Assembly (NCBI GenBank): GCA_018228665.1
Contig: CP073692.1
Span: 186,001-250,000 of the forward strand
Source: Faecalicatena sp. Marseille-Q4148
Lineage (GTDB): Bacteria; Bacillota; Clostridia; Lachnospirales; Lachnospiraceae
Length of the DNA stretch: 64,000 nucleotides
Direction of reading: 5' to 3'
Part shown: one piece after another, positions 17,806 through 28,235 of the stretch
How positions within the stretch are numbered: the first letter of the stretch is position 1
Layout: each line of letters starts with the position of its first letter
The notes under the pieces: generated by a model
Databases searched by the model: none
What the model was told of the DNA's origin: nothing
The model's input: only the letters and a program-made list of their open reading frames with translations
Position numbers and translations under genes: made by a program

Positions 17806-18924
17806 ATGGAGGAGAATACCGTAAAACTGCAGGAAAAACTAAAAGAACTTCTTGCACTCGGCAAAAAGAAGAAAGGAATTCTGGAACTGCAGGAAGTGAA
17901 TGATTTCTTTGCAGATATGGAATTGAATTCGGACCAGATGGAGAAGATTTTTGAATATCTGGAAGCAAAGAATATTGATGTACTGCGTATCAGCGATGAT
18001 ACAGATGATCTGGATGTAGACGATCTTGATATGGTGCTGTCAGAAGAAGATGACGTAGATATGGAGAAGATTGATCTGTCTGTTCCGGATGGAATCAGTA
18101 TTGAAGATCCGGTCCGTATGTATCTGAAAGAAATCGGTAAAGTACCGCTTCTGAGTGCCGAGGAAGAAATTGAGCTTGCAAAACGTATGGCAGATGGAGA
18201 TGAAGATGCGAAAAAACGTCTTGCAGAGGCCAATCTTCGTCTTGTTGTAAGTATTGCAAAGCGTTATGTAGGGCGTGGAATGCTGTTTCTTGATTTGATC
18301 CAGGAGGGAAATCTTGGTCTGATTAAGGCAGTAGAAAAGTTTGATTATCAGAAAGGATTTAAGTTCAGTACTTATGCGACATGGTGGATTCGTCAGGCAA
18401 TTACCCGTGCGATTGCTGATCAGGCAAGAACAATCCGTATTCCGGTGCATATGGTGGAGACGATTAATAAATTAATCCGTGTTTCCCGTCAGTTACTTCA
18501 GGAACTCGGAAGAGAACCTACGCCGGAGGAAATTGCAGAAGAGATGGATATGCCGGTGGAACGTGTCAGAGAAATTCTGAAGATCTCACAGGAACCGGTA
18601 TCTCTTGAGACACCGATCGGTGAAGAAGAAGACAGCCATCTTGGAGACTTTATTCAGGATGATAATGTACCGGTGCCGGCAGAGGCAGCGGCAGCCACAC
18701 TTCTGAAAGAACAGCTCAGCGAAGTACTCAACACATTGACAGAACGTGAGCAGAAAGTATTACGTCTTCGCTTTGGAATGAATGACGGACGCGCCAGAAC
18801 ACTGGAAGAAGTCGGCAAGGAATTTGATGTTACCCGTGAACGAATTCGTCAGATTGAGGCAAAGGCGCTTAGAAAGCTCCGTCATCCGAGCCGCAGCCGT
18901 AAGCTTCGGGATTATCTGGATTAG
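17806..18924 (+). CDS. rpoD: RNA polymerase primary sigma factor (SigA/RpoD)
   Basis: A 372-residue housekeeping sigma factor, close to Bacillus SigA in length. Region 1.2 shows [21 protein letters not shown] (about 102 onward). Region 2 shows [18 protein letters not shown] and [17 protein letters not shown] (about 160-205), which read and melt the -10 element. Region 4.2 [19 protein letters not shown] (about 343-361) reads the -35 element. A short acidic stretch (residues about 60-90) replaces the long region 1.1 of Proteobacteria. It sits 60 bases behind dnaG and nine bases before trmK. Confidence 0.96.
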   Translation: MEENTVKLQEKLKELLALGKKKKGILELQEVNDFFADMELNSDQMEKIFEYLEAKNIDVLRISDDTDDLDVDDLDMVLSEEDDVDMEKIDLSVPDGISIEDPVRMYLKEIGKVPLLSAEEEIELAKRMADGDEDAKKRLAEANLRLVVSIAKRYVGRGMLFLDLIQEGNLGLIKAVEKFDYQKGFKFSTYATWWIRQAITRAIADQARTIRIPVHMVETINKLIRVSRQLLQELGREPTPEEIAEEMDMPVERVREILKISQEPVSLETPIGEEEDSHLGDFIQDDNVPVPAEAAAATLLKEQLSEVLNTLTEREQKVLRLRFGMNDGRARTLEEVGKEFDVTRERIRQIEAKALRKLRHPSRSRKLRDYLD

Positions 18925-18932
18925 AGGAAACA

Positions 18933-19631
18933 ATGGAACTGTCAAAACGATTAGCCGCAGTAGCGGCGCTTGTAGACGCCGGAAGCAGGCCGGCAGATAT
19001 TGGAACAGATCATGCATACATTCCAATCTGGCTTGTAGAAGAGGGAATCTGTCAGAAAGCATTCGCTATGGATGTTGGAAAAGGACCTCTTGAGCGTGCA
19101 AGAGAACACATTACCGGTCATGGACTTGGTAATTACATAGAAACAAGATTGTCAGACGGACTGGGAGCGCTTGCGCCGGGGGAGGCTGACTGTATGATTG
19201 CCGCCGGAATGGGCGGCAATCTTATCATAAAGATTCTGGAAGAAGGCTGCAGTGTACTGGAAGAGATGAATACTTGTATTTTGCAGCCGCAGTCGGAGCT
19301 TGCGAAAGTTCGGAAATATCTCTGCGAACATGGATATTGCAGCGTGGCTGAGAATATGGTAAAAGAAGACGGAAAATATTATCCGATGATGAAAGTAAGA
19401 AAAGGCTGTGAAGAACCTTATCGTGAGGAAGAGTATTGCTATGGACGTTTATTATTAAAGGAAAAACATCCGGTGCTGCGTGAATTTCTTGAAAAAGAAC
19501 GCCGTACAAAACAAGAGATTCTTCAGGAGCTTCAGAAACTTCCGGGAGAGCATGTGAAAACAAGAATAGAAGTATTACAGCATGAGATTCTCGTCATAGA
19601 GAATGCCTGCCGAATGTATGAACAGGAGTAG
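18933..19631 (+). CDS. trmK: tRNA (adenine-22-N1)-methyltransferase
   Basis: A 232-residue Rossmann methyltransferase that makes m1A at position 22 of certain tRNAs, mainly Ser, Leu and Tyr. The SAM-binding motif ADIGTDHAYIPIWL (about 20-33) and AAGMGGNLIIKIL (about 90-102) are the family's hallmarks. The C-terminal part is a predicted coiled helix. It begins eight bases after rpoD and ends five bases before the Nif3-like gene, so the cluster is likely one operon; this order is conserved in Firmicutes. Confidence 0.9.
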   Translation: MELSKRLAAVAALVDAGSRPADIGTDHAYIPIWLVEEGICQKAFAMDVGKGPLERAREHITGHGLGNYIETRLSDGLGALAPGEADCMIAAGMGGNLIIKILEEGCSVLEEMNTCILQPQSELAKVRKYLCEHGYCSVAENMVKEDGKYYPMMKVRKGCEEPYREEEYCYGRLLLKEKHPVLREFLEKERRTKQEILQELQKLPGEHVKTRIEVLQHEILVIENACRMYEQE

Positions 19632-19636
19632 AAGAG

Positions 19637-20431
19637 ATGCTTTGCAGAGAAATTACAGCGAAGATTGAAGAAACCTTTCCAAAAACAGCAGCATGTTCCT
19701 GGGATAATGTGGGATTGCTGGCAGGCCGGAAAGAAAAAGAAGTGAAAAGACTGTATTTGGCGTTGGATGCGACAGATGAGGTGATCGAACATGCAGCAGC
19801 GTGGAAGGCTGATCTGCTTGTGACACATCACCCGCTTTTGTTTTCTTCAATCAAACGGATTACCGATGATGATTTTATCGGAAGACGATTACTGCGTTTA
19901 ATCCGGGAAGATATTTCCTATTACGCCATGCACACGAATTATGATGTTATGAGAATGGGGGAAGCAGCGGCAGAGAGACTTTTGCTGACAGATACAGAAC
20001 CGTTAGAGGTGACGCTGCAGATGGAAGAAAAAGGCAGTGTGAAAGAGAAAGGAATCGGCTGCATAGGGATGCTGCCGGAGCGTATGTCTTTAGAAAGGTG
20101 TGCAGCACAGGTAAAGAAAATCTTTGCATTGCCCGATGTAAGAAGTTTTGGAGATCGGCAAAAGCAGATAAAAAAGGTTGCAGTCGTTCCGGGATCAGGG
20201 AAAGATGAAATTAGCGAAGCGGTTGAAAAAGGCGCTGATGTGCTGATTACTGGAGATATTGGCCATCATGACGGGATTGATGCAGTAGCCAGAGGACTTG
20301 CAGTCATTGACGCAGGGCACTATGGACTGGAACATATTTTCATGGATGAAATGGAACAGTTTTTTAAAAGGAACTGGTCTGAGTTTGAGATTAGGAAAGA
20401 GCCGATTACACATCCATTTTGGAGTTTATAG
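19637..20431 (+). CDS. Nif3-like dinuclear metal-centre protein
   Basis: A 264-residue member of the Nif3/YqfO family, sometimes annotated as GTP cyclohydrolase I type 2. The dinuclear metal site is visible in THHPLLFSSIK (about residue 59), DIGHHDGIDA (about 213) and DAGHYGLEHIFMD (about 230). The start LCREITAKIEETFPKTAACSWDN-type region is typical. Cellular role is not firmly known; the constant neighbourhood with trmK suggests a link to tRNA or nucleotide metabolism (inference). Confidence 0.87.
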   Translation: MLCREITAKIEETFPKTAACSWDNVGLLAGRKEKEVKRLYLALDATDEVIEHAAAWKADLLVTHHPLLFSSIKRITDDDFIGRRLLRLIREDISYYAMHTNYDVMRMGEAAAERLLLTDTEPLEVTLQMEEKGSVKEKGIGCIGMLPERMSLERCAAQVKKIFALPDVRSFGDRQKQIKKVAVVPGSGKDEISEAVEKGADVLITGDIGHHDGIDAVARGLAVIDAGHYGLEHIFMDEMEQFFKRNWSEFEIRKEPITHPFWSL

Positions 20432-20452
20432 ACCGTAAGGAGGTAGTTGCAG

Positions 20453-22114
20453 ATGGAGCTTTATACAGTCATTGTAGACGGGGAAGAGAGACAATATGAG
20501 GCGGGAACCACATATCAGCAAATTGCAGAGGAGTTCCAGGACAGATATGAGAATGATATTGTACTCGTATTTGCGGATGGAAAGCTCCGGGAACTGCGGA
20601 AAAATGTAAAAAGAAACTGTGCCATTTCCTTTGTGACAACATCAGAGGAAATCGGAATTCAAACATACCGCAGAAGTATGTGTCTGATGCTTGTAAAAGC
20701 GGTACATGATGTTGGCGGCCAGGATCAGGTAAAGAAAGTGAGAATCCATTACTCGGTCAGCAAAGGATACTATTGTACCGTAGAAGGCAATCTGAAACTG
20801 GATCAGGCATTTCTTGATCAGGTAGAAGAATATATGCAACATATGGTCGAACAGCGGATGCCGATCAAAAAGCGTTCCATCAGTACGGACAATGCGGTGG
20901 ATTTATTTGAAAAGTACGGCATGACAGATAAAGCAAAGTTATTTGAATACCGCAGAAGTTCCAGTGTGAACATTTACCGTATGAACGAATTCGAGGATTA
21001 CTACTATGGATATATGGTGCCGGATGCCGGATATCTGAACTATTTCAAGTTATATTTGCTGGAAGAGGGATTTGTACTCCAGATGCCGGAAGCATCATCT
21101 CCGAAAAAGGTACTGGATTTTGAACCTCAAATGAAGCTTTTTCAAGTATTGAAAGAATCTACCAGATGGGGAGACATGCAGAACATTGAAAATGTAGGAG
21201 ATCTCAATGAACGTATTACAAAAGGTGACGAGCATGAAGCGATTCTCGTGCAGGAAGCGCTGCAGGAAAAGAAAATAGCTGAAATTGCAACAATGATCGC
21301 AGAGAGGTCTCAAGTGAAATTTGTTCTGATTGCAGGACCTTCCTCCTCCGGAAAGACTACTTTTGCCAAACGTCTGGCGATTCAGCTCCGTGTGAATGGT
21401 TTGATCCCGCATGCGATCAGTGCGGATGACTATTTCCACAATCGGGAAGATACTCCGTTGGATGCAGATGGGAACTATAATTTTGAATGTATTGAAGCAA
21501 TCGATACCGAATTGTTGAATCGGGATTTGAATGAATTGCTGAAAGGGAAAGAAGTTGCCATGCCGACCTTTAATTTTAAGACAGGCAAACGAGAATATCG
21601 GGGCAATACGATGAAATTAGGTAAGAATGATGTTCTGATTATTGAAGGAATTCATTGTCTGAATGATGCACTGACATATGAGCTTCCAAAAGAGAATAAA
21701 TTCAAAATCTATATCAGTGCGCTGACGCAGTTAAATATTGATGAGCATAACCGGATTCCGACAACAGACGGACGTTTGATCCGGCGTATGGTAAGAGATG
21801 CAAGAACAAGAGGAACAACCGCACAGCAGACCATTGCTATGTGGCCTTCCGTCAGACGGGGAGAGGAAGAGAATATCTTTCCGTATCAGGAAGAGGCAGA
21901 TGTGATGTTTAATTCTGCGCTAATCTATGAACTGGCTGTACTGAAACAATATGCCGAACCGATTCTTTTTGGAATTGATAAGCACTGTAAAGAGTATCCG
22001 GAGGCGAAACGCCTTTTGAAGTTTCTGGATTATTTTGTGGGATGTCGAAGTGAGATTGTGCCAACCAATTCTCTCATCCGTGAATTCATTGGCGGAAGCT
22101 GCTTCGAGGCATAG
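20453..22114 (+). CDS. Uridine kinase-like nucleoside kinase with TGS/ThrRS-like N-terminus
   Basis: A 553-residue protein. The N-terminal 60 residues form a TGS-like domain (YTVIVDGEERQYEAGTTYQQ), followed by a region resembling the second additional domain of threonyl-tRNA synthetase (about 60-230). The C-terminal kinase has P-loop GPSSSGKTTFAKRL (about 295-308), ADDYFHNR and IIEGIHCLNDAL. The kinase part resembles uridine kinase/phosphoribulokinase. This fused form is common in Clostridia and Thermotogae. An ATG at 20453 follows AAGGAGGT by eight bases and is preferred to a TTG at 20447. Confidence 0.85.
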   Translation: MELYTVIVDGEERQYEAGTTYQQIAEEFQDRYENDIVLVFADGKLRELRKNVKRNCAISFVTTSEEIGIQTYRRSMCLMLVKAVHDVGGQDQVKKVRIHYSVSKGYYCTVEGNLKLDQAFLDQVEEYMQHMVEQRMPIKKRSISTDNAVDLFEKYGMTDKAKLFEYRRSSSVNIYRMNEFEDYYYGYMVPDAGYLNYFKLYLLEEGFVLQMPEASSPKKVLDFEPQMKLFQVLKESTRWGDMQNIENVGDLNERITKGDEHEAILVQEALQEKKIAEIATMIAERSQVKFVLIAGPSSSGKTTFAKRLAIQLRVNGLIPHAISADDYFHNREDTPLDADGNYNFECIEAIDTELLNRDLNELLKGKEVAMPTFNFKTGKREYRGNTMKLGKNDVLIIEGIHCLNDALTYELPKENKFKIYISALTQLNIDEHNRIPTTDGRLIRRMVRDARTRGTTAQQTIAMWPSVRRGEEENIFPYQEEADVMFNSALIYELAVLKQYAEPILFGIDKHCKEYPEAKRLLKFLDYFVGCRSEIVPTNSLIREFIGGSCFEA

Positions 22115-22128
22115 AAAAGTGAAAATAC

Positions 22129-22180
22129 AAAAATACCGCTGCATCGGAACTTATGTTTCCGGAAGTCAGCGGTATTTTTA
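22129..22180 (+). terminator. Bidirectional terminator between kinase and RluA genes
   Basis: AAAATACCGCTG pairs with CAGCGGTATTTTT around a loop of about 25 bases. A and T runs on opposite sides allow use from both strands. Confidence 0.8.
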
Positions 22181-22197
22181 TGAACATTTCCAATCGT

Positions 22198-23079
22198 TTA
22201 TAAGAAAACTTTCATATCATCAGGAATTGGCGCCTGAAATGCCATTGGTTCTCCTGTAATAGGATGTTGGAAGGACAGTTTAAAAGAATGAAGTGCCTGC
22301 CGGTGAATCCGTGAATAGTCCGGATGATAGAGAAAATCGCCCGGAAGAGGGTGCCCGATATATTTCATATGGACACGGATCTGATGGGTTCTTCCTGTCT
22401 CAAGCTTTAATGAGACGAGAGAATATCCATCTTTATAGGAAATACGTTTGAAATGAGTACAGGCAGTTTCCCCTCGTTCTTCGTCAACACAGCGTTCAAT
22501 GGTAGAGCCTTCTGCCCGGGCAATCGGAGCAGTAATGGTTCCCTCTTCCGGAACTTCTCCTTCGGCAATTGCAAGATAAGTCCGGCTGATCTTTCGCTCA
22601 GCAGACATATGATAGAGCAAAGAAGCACTGTACATATGTTTTGCTACGATGAGAAGTCCTGTTGTGTCTTTGTCCAGTCGATTGATACACCGGTAAGTAA
22701 AAGGTTCGCCAAGTGAGCGATAGTGCCATGCCAGTGCATTGGCCAGTGTATTGTCATAATTTCCCTGAGAGGGGTGAATTGGCATGCCTGCAGGCTTATT
22801 GATCACAAGGAGATCTTCGTCTTCATAGATGATATTCAGAGGAAGGTCTGCAGGAACGATATTTTCAGAAGAGACATTTTCCACAAGCTGAATGGTCAGA
22901 TAGTCATTCGTGTGAAGAATATCCCATGTATGTGCCCAGACTCCGTTCAGAAGGATTCCGTTCATCGTTCGTTTCAGGTGCGTAATAACCTGATGGGAGT
23001 ACCCCTCTGCTTTTAGGAAGTCAAGCAGAGGGGTATTATTAAATTTCAGTGGAATCGTGTAGTAAAATATTCGCTTCAT
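22198..23079 (-). CDS. RluA-family pseudouridine synthase
   Basis: A 293-residue enzyme that converts specific uridines in rRNA or tRNA to pseudouridine. An S4-like N-terminal region (about 15-80) precedes the catalytic domain. The active-site motif is NRLDKDTTG with catalytic Asp136, preceded by the DEDLLVINKPAGMPIHP block (about 86-103) and followed by LETGRTHQIRVHMKYIGHP. RluA types usually have H before the RLD; here it is N. The exact target position cannot be told. It begins 15 bases after the pot operon on the same strand, so read-through from pot is possible. Confidence 0.9.
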   Translation of the reverse strand: MKRIFYYTIPLKFNNTPLLDFLKAEGYSHQVITHLKRTMNGILLNGVWAHTWDILHTNDYLTIQLVENVSSENIVPADLPLNIIYEDEDLLVINKPAGMPIHPSQGNYDNTLANALAWHYRSLGEPFTYRCINRLDKDTTGLLIVAKHMYSASLLYHMSAERKISRTYLAIAEGEVPEEGTITAPIARAEGSTIERCVDEERGETACTHFKRISYKDGYSLVSLKLETGRTHQIRVHMKYIGHPLPGDFLYHPDYSRIHRQALHSFKLSFQHPITGEPMAFQAPIPDDMKVFL

Positions 23080-23094
23080 TTGGAAACTCCCGTA

Positions 23095-24981
23095 TTAATT
23101 GGATTTTACCTCTCTCCAGAGTTCATTGTAAATATCATTTGTTTCATCGCCGAGATAAGAAAAGGTTTCACAGCGGTCTAAAATCTCCGGGCCAGGGAAA
23201 GCAATCGTGTTATTTCGAAGAGCTTCATCTTCAATCAGTGCACGAGCGGCTTCATTTGGCGTAGAGTAGGTAATGTAGTCAAAGTTCATTTTCGCAATGT
23301 CAGGACGGCAGAGGAAATTGATAAATGCTTCTGCATTTTCCTTATGTTTTGCATTTTTTGGGATAACCCAGGAATCGATCCAGACATTAGAGCCTTCTTT
23401 TGGAACTACATATTCCAAATCCTTATTTTCATTCTGTGTATAAATCGCTTCTCCGGAATAAATGACGCCAATCGCTGCTTCATTTCCGATCATTTTATCG
23501 CGCACCTGGTCAATGACATAGGCCTGTACAAGCGGCTTTTGTTCAATCAAAAGATCTCTGGCAGCAGTCAGTTCATCAAGGTCTGCAGAATTTAAAGAGT
23601 GACCGGAGAGCTTTAATGCAACGGCGAAAGCATCCCGGACGCTGTCCTGCATCAGAATGTTATCTCTGTATTTCTCATCCCAAAGAACAGACCAGCTGTC
23701 AATTGGTTCATCTACCATTGTTTTATTGTAGAGAATACCGATAGTACCCCAGCAGTAAGGAACAGAATACTTATTTTCCGGATCAAACTGCTGTGAAGTT
23801 TTCATATAGGTAGAACCGATATTTTTGATATTTGGAATGTTGTCGAAGTTAATTTCTGCCAGCAGATCATTTTCAATCATGCGCTGGATCATGTAATCCG
23901 AAGGGCAGACAACATCATAGGCAATGGCGCCGGACTGTACCTTTGGATACATAATCTCATTTGTTTCAAACTCTTCGTAAACAACATTGATTCCGGTTTC
24001 TTCTTCAAAGAGTGTGATTGTTTCCGGATCCAGGTATTCACCCCAGTTGTATACAACAACCTGGTTATCGCCTGTAATCGTTTCTTTTGAACCATAGAAA
24101 AATCCGCCGGCGATGATAACAAGTGCCATCACAGCAGGAACAACGCGGCGTAAGAAGATCCGCACCGGTTTTTTCTGCAGAAAATGAGAAAATCTGCGAG
24201 AGGTTTTAGACGATTTTGCAGTTGTATCCGGTTCCATATTCACAAGCAGTAAGAGAATTAAAACAGTACCGAATAAAAGGGTGGACAGCGCATACATTTC
24301 CGGTTTGATTCCTTTTCGCACTTCGCTGTAGATCTTCGTAGATAATGTATCAATTCCGGGACCTTTCGTGAAGTGTGTAATCACAAAATCATCAAGGGAC
24401 ATTGTAAACGCTAACAGAAAGCCGGAAATAACTCCTGGAAGGATATCCGGGAATACTACTTTAAAAAATGCGTAGAGCGGTGACGCACCGAGATCCAGTG
24501 CGGCTTCGTAAGTATAACGGCTTGTCTGTTTTAATTTCGGAAGCACATTAAGTACAACATAAGGAACACAAAAAGTAATATGTGACATTAAGATTGTACC
24601 GAATCCGAGATTGATACGTCCCGCAATAAAAAGCAGCATGAGAGAAATTCCCATTACGATTTCACCGTTAAGCATTGGAATGTTTGTGATACCAAGTGTA
24701 ATCGTTTTGCTCCGCTGCTTCATAGCCTGGATTCCAATGGCAGCCATTGTTCCGAGAACTGTGGCAATTGCGGCTGCCAGTACGGCAATGATGAGTGTGG
24801 TATAGAGCGCATTCATGATCTGTTCATTCTGAAAGAGCTGAACGTACCATTTCCCGGTAAAGCCGCCCCATTTTGCGCGGGTTTTGGAATTATTAAATGA
24901 AAGAATCATCAATGTGACGATTGGTGCATATAAAAGAAAGAAAATAATTCCTAAATAAGTTTTCTGTAATATTTTTTTCAT
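23095..24981 (-). CDS. Polyamine ABC transporter PotC permease fused to PotD binding protein
   Basis: A 628-residue fusion. Residues 1-255 form a PotC-type permease with six helices and the EAA loop EAALDLGASPLYAFFKVVFP (about 165-184). A linker and an additional membrane helix (about 277-297) lead to a PotD-type periplasmic-binding-like domain (about 305-628; VVYNWGEYLDPETITLFEEE). The binding domain is thus tethered to the outside of the membrane. The stop of the preceding potB and this ATG share one base (TAATG). Expected substrate is spermidine or putrescine. The fusion is seen in other Clostridia; the reading frame is unbroken. Confidence 0.9.
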   Translation of the reverse strand: MKKILQKTYLGIIFFLLYAPIVTLMILSFNNSKTRAKWGGFTGKWYVQLFQNEQIMNALYTTLIIAVLAAAIATVLGTMAAIGIQAMKQRSKTITLGITNIPMLNGEIVMGISLMLLFIAGRINLGFGTILMSHITFCVPYVVLNVLPKLKQTSRYTYEAALDLGASPLYAFFKVVFPDILPGVISGFLLAFTMSLDDFVITHFTKGPGIDTLSTKIYSEVRKGIKPEMYALSTLLFGTVLILLLLVNMEPDTTAKSSKTSRRFSHFLQKKPVRIFLRRVVPAVMALVIIAGGFFYGSKETITGDNQVVVYNWGEYLDPETITLFEEETGINVVYEEFETNEIMYPKVQSGAIAYDVVCPSDYMIQRMIENDLLAEINFDNIPNIKNIGSTYMKTSQQFDPENKYSVPYCWGTIGILYNKTMVDEPIDSWSVLWDEKYRDNILMQDSVRDAFAVALKLSGHSLNSADLDELTAARDLLIEQKPLVQAYVIDQVRDKMIGNEAAIGVIYSGEAIYTQNENKDLEYVVPKEGSNVWIDSWVIPKNAKHKENAEAFINFLCRPDIAKMNFDYITYSTPNEAARALIEDEALRNNTIAFPGPEILDRCETFSYLGDETNDIYNELWREVKSN

Positions 24982-25883
24982 TAGAATGCCGTACCCTCCC
25001 CGTCTTTATCGTATTTGCCGATGATGGCCATACTGATGAGGATGAAGATCATCAGTACAATGGAAAGTCCGCTTCCCACGTTCCAGTTACTGCTCTGCTT
25101 AAATTCCTGTTCAATGACATTGCCGATGAGCAGAATTTTACTTCCGCCAAGAAGATCGGAGATGACGAAAGTTGTCAGTGCAGGAATAAATACCATTGTA
25201 ACTCCGCTGATGATGCCCGGGAGGCTGAGGGGTACAATGATTTTGAAAAATGTCTGTACGTTATTGGCGCCAAGATCTTTTGCGGCGTGGATAACATCTT
25301 TGTCAATCTTTACGAGAACATTGTAGATTGGCAATACCATGAACGGCAGGAAATTATATACCATACCGAGAATGATTGCATAAGGCGTATTAATAATTTC
25401 CAGCGCCGGAAGGTGGAAGAATCCGAGGATGCTGTTGATGACACCGTTTTTCTCAAGCAGTGTCTGCCATGCAAGCGTACGCAAAAGAAAATTCATCCAC
25501 ATTGGGAGGATGAAGATCAACACAAGAAAATTTGTATGATTTACGTTGGAATTCGCAAGAATCATTGCCAACGGATAGGCAAGGATCAGGCAGATCAAGG
25601 TACTGATAAGAGAGAGCAGGAGCGCAAGACCGAGCGCTTTCAAGTTCTCCGGAGTCGTGATCTCAGCAATATTTGCGAACGTAAATGCACCGTCTGCATC
25701 GGTCAGTCCGTAATAGAAGATCATCAACAACGGGATGATCGTAAAAGAGACAGACCAGAACAGATATGGGCCGGCGAGATATTTCTTTTTGTTTTTTCCG
25801 CATTCATTTTTCCAGCGAAGAAAAATCTCCCGAACCCGATCGGAAAAAAAATCTTTTTTCATAGCGGTTTCGTTATTCTTCAA
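24981..25883 (-). CDS. potB: Polyamine ABC transporter permease PotB
   Basis: A 300-residue permease with about six helices and an EAA-type loop ([20 protein letters not shown], about residue 213). It forms the channel with the PotC part of the next gene. The start is placed at a TTG (25881-25883) because GAGGAGG lies nine bases upstream on the minus strand; an ATG seven codons in has no ribosome site. The first 11 bases overlap the end of potA, so translation of the two is coupled. Confidence 0.88.
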   Translation of the reverse strand: MKNNETAMKKDFFSDRVREIFLRWKNECGKNKKKYLAGPYLFWSVSFTIIPLLMIFYYGLTDADGAFTFANIAEITTPENLKALGLALLLSLISTLICLILAYPLAMILANSNVNHTNFLVLIFILPMWMNFLLRTLAWQTLLEKNGVINSILGFFHLPALEIINTPYAIILGMVYNFLPFMVLPIYNVLVKIDKDVIHAAKDLGANNVQTFFKIIVPLSLPGIISGVTMVFIPALTTFVISDLLGGSKILLIGNVIEQEFKQSSNWNVGSGLSIVLMIFILISMAIIGKYDKDGEGTAF

Positions 25884-26946
25884 TGTTTACAGCCTCCTCA
25901 TCTTCAGATTCCGGTTTGTTCATAATCTGGATATCAAATGGATCTACTCGGATTCCAACTTCTGTACCAACCGGAAACATATCGGTACTGTGGACGAGCA
26001 GTTCATAATTGTTCGCAGAGACTTCCATCTCATAGTGGACACCTTTGAAAATCAGGTGTGTGACAATTCCGTTAATAACGCCTTCGTTTGGTTTGACGAG
26101 ATCAATATCTTCCGGGCGAATTACAACATCGACCGGACGGTTGCGTCCAAATCCGGTATCAACACACTCGAAATCTGCGCCGAGGATGTTAACAAGGCGG
26201 TCTCGGATCATGCGTCCTGAAATAATATTACTGTCACCGATGAAGTCTGCCACGAAAGCATTTTCCGGTTCATTGTAAATATCTTCCGGTGTACCGATCT
26301 GCTGAATATAGCCCTGATTCATGACAACAATGGTGTCGGACATGGTAAGGGCTTCTTCCTGATCATGGGTAACATAAATAAAAGTGATTCCAAGTTCATT
26401 TTTCAGTCGGATCAACTCGTACTGCATATCTTGGCGAAGTTTTAAGTCAAGAGCGCCGAGAGGTTCGTCAAGAAGGAGTACCTTTGGTTCATTGACAATC
26501 GCTCTTGCAATGGCGATTCGCTGCTGCTGTCCGCCGCTTAGAGAGTCGGCAGAGCGGTTTTCAAATCCATCCAGGTTTACAAGTTTCAATGCATATTTAA
26601 TCTTATCCTGAATATAGGCTTTCGATTTGCCTTTAATCTTTAATCCAAAAGCAATATTTTCAGCAATTGTCATATGTGTGAAGAGTGCATATTTCTGAAA
26701 TACGGTATTCAGCTGACGTTTATTCGGAGCAAGATTCGTAATGTCTTTGCCATCGAAAATAACTTTTCCGGAGTCCGGAGTTTCAAATCCGCCAAGAATT
26801 CGAAGTAAAGTTGTTTTTCCACATCCACTCGGTCCAAGCAGAGTCAGAAATTCATTCTCCCGGATGTAGAGATTCAATTCATCGAGGACAAGATTATCCC
26901 CATAAGATTTAGAAATATTAACAATGTCAATTAATTTATTCGCCAC
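25873..26946 (-). CDS. potA: Polyamine ABC transporter ATPase PotA
   Basis: A 357-residue ATPase that powers polyamine uptake. The ATPase domain has Walker [10 protein letters not shown] (about 38-46), signature LSGGQQQR (about 137) and Walker [15 protein letters not shown]-terminal TOBE regulatory domain (about 240-345) follows. The start codon is GTG at 26944-26946, with AGGAGGGT upstream. First gene of the potA-potB-potCD operon. Confidence 0.93.
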   Translation of the reverse strand: MANKLIDIVNISKSYGDNLVLDELNLYIRENEFLTLLGPSGCGKTTLLRILGGFETPDSGKVIFDGKDITNLAPNKRQLNTVFQKYALFTHMTIAENIAFGLKIKGKSKAYIQDKIKYALKLVNLDGFENRSADSLSGGQQQRIAIARAIVNEPKVLLLDEPLGALDLKLRQDMQYELIRLKNELGITFIYVTHDQEEALTMSDTIVVMNQGYIQQIGTPEDIYNEPENAFVADFIGDSNIISGRMIRDRLVNILGADFECVDTGFGRNRPVDVVIRPEDIDLVKPNEGVINGIVTHLIFKGVHYEMEVSANNYELLVHSTDMFPVGTEVGIRVDPFDIQIMNKPESEDEEAVNIEE

Positions 26947-27008
26947 GTGATACCCTCCTGTACATGATAATATGTCAAATGTCTGACTGTTCTGAATAAT
27001 CTTCTTAA

Positions 27009-27036
27009 ATTATATATGTTTTGTCGAAAAATGCAA
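27009..27036 (-). promoter_or_regulatory. Promoter of pot operon
   Basis: On the minus strand, TTGCAT (27031-27036) and TATAAT (27009-27014) are separated by 16 bases, about 60 bases before potA. Confidence 0.65.
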
Positions 27037-27039
27037 GCA

Positions 27040-28149
27040 TTACTGATAGAAACGAAGCAAAGAATCCATGCGGGAGCTCATATTTTTCAAAAGCGCATCA
27101 AGAACAGTAATAGCGGCCATAGATTCTATGACGACAACAGCTCTTGGAACGATAATCGGATCATGTCTTCCATGAATACTCAGCTCTATTTCTTCACCGG
27201 ATGCAGTGACTGTCTTCTGCGGATGTGAAATCGATGGCGTCGGTTTTACAGCAGCCCGGAAACAAATGGTACTGCCATCGCTCATTCCGCCAAGCACTCC
27301 TCCGGAATGGTTTGTCCGTTTGGAAATTTTTGGTCCGGATTCTGTCGGTTCAGAGCAGAAAGAATCGTTATGTTCACTTCCCATTGCACAGGCTGCTGTA
27401 AAGCCGTCTCCGATTTCAAATCCTTTTACCGCCCCGACAGAGAGAACTGCCTTAGCCAGATTCGCATCCAGTTTTTCAAATACAGGATCGCCAATACCGG
27501 AAGGCATTCCGGTAATCTGGCATTCAATAATTCCGCTACAGGAATCTTGACGGGAAATACAGTCGGAAAGATATTCCGATGCCAGGATAGCTTTTTCCTT
27601 ATGCGGCATATAAAGAGGATTTTCTCCAAGCTGTGAGAAATCATACTCGGATGTTTTGATCACAACAGGACCAATTGCTTTCGTATATGCACAAACGTGG
27701 ATATTCAATTCTTTAAGAATTTTGGCGGCAATAGCGCCGGCAGCGACACGACCGATTGTTTCCCGTCCGGAAGAACGTCCACCGCCGCGATAGTCCCGGA
27801 ATCCAAACTTGCTGTCAAAGGTGTAATCAGCGTGTCCGGGCCGATAGCAGTTTTTTAAATTGCCGTAATCTTTGGAATGTTGATCTGTGTTTCTGACAAG
27901 AAGAGAGATGGGAGTTCCGGTTGTGCGGCCTTCAAAAACGCCGGAGAGGATTTCTACAGAATCATTTTCTTTTCTTGCAGTAGTAAAACGACTTTGACCG
28001 GGTTTTCTCCTATTTAAATAGTGTTGAATATCGCTGGCTTCCAGCAGAAGTCCGGCAGGACAGCCGTCAATAACGACGCCAATGCCGGCTCCGTGGGATT
28101 CTCCCCATGTTGTAATTGTAAAAAGTTGTCCGTAAATTGATCCAGACAT
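27040..28149 (-). CDS. aroC: Chorismate synthase
   Basis: A 369-residue FMN-dependent lyase that makes chorismate from EPSP, the last step of the shikimate pathway. Signatures include GESHGAGIGVVIDGCPAG near the start, RPGHADYTF and GGGRSSGRETIGRVAAGAI in the middle, and NHSGGVLGGMSDG later. Length is normal. The start at 28149 is chosen because AAAGGATGA precedes it; the frame is open upstream to 28212 without such a site. It is separate from the aroF-aroB-aroE cluster at 42275-45237. Confidence 0.95.
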   Translation of the reverse strand: MSGSIYGQLFTITTWGESHGAGIGVVIDGCPAGLLLEASDIQHYLNRRKPGQSRFTTARKENDSVEILSGVFEGRTTGTPISLLVRNTDQHSKDYGNLKNCYRPGHADYTFDSKFGFRDYRGGGRSSGRETIGRVAAGAIAAKILKELNIHVCAYTKAIGPVVIKTSEYDFSQLGENPLYMPHKEKAILASEYLSDCISRQDSCSGIIECQITGMPSGIGDPVFEKLDANLAKAVLSVGAVKGFEIGDGFTAACAMGSEHNDSFCSEPTESGPKISKRTNHSGGVLGGMSDGSTICFRAAVKPTPSISHPQKTVTASGEEIELSIHGRHDPIIVPRAVVVIESMAAITVLDALLKNMSSRMDSLLRFYQ

Positions 28150-28215
28150 AAAATCATCCTTTCTGAAGTAATATTTTTCGAATAATTGACAAATATTGTA
28201 TGTAAATGACATGTT

Positions 28216-28232
28216 TGTAACAAAATGTTACA
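28216..28232. promoter_or_regulatory. Palindrome overlapping the aroC transcription start
   Basis: TGTAACAAAATGTTACA is a perfect 6-5-6 palindrome just downstream of the aroC -10 box, where a repressor would block initiation. The binding protein is unknown. Confidence 0.5.
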
Positions 28233-28235
28233 TTC

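Noticed and set aside
17709..18233. Ser-rich minus-strand frame opposite rpoD
   Set aside because: It is antisense to the conserved sigma factor coding sequence; its composition reflects the reverse complement of acidic codons.
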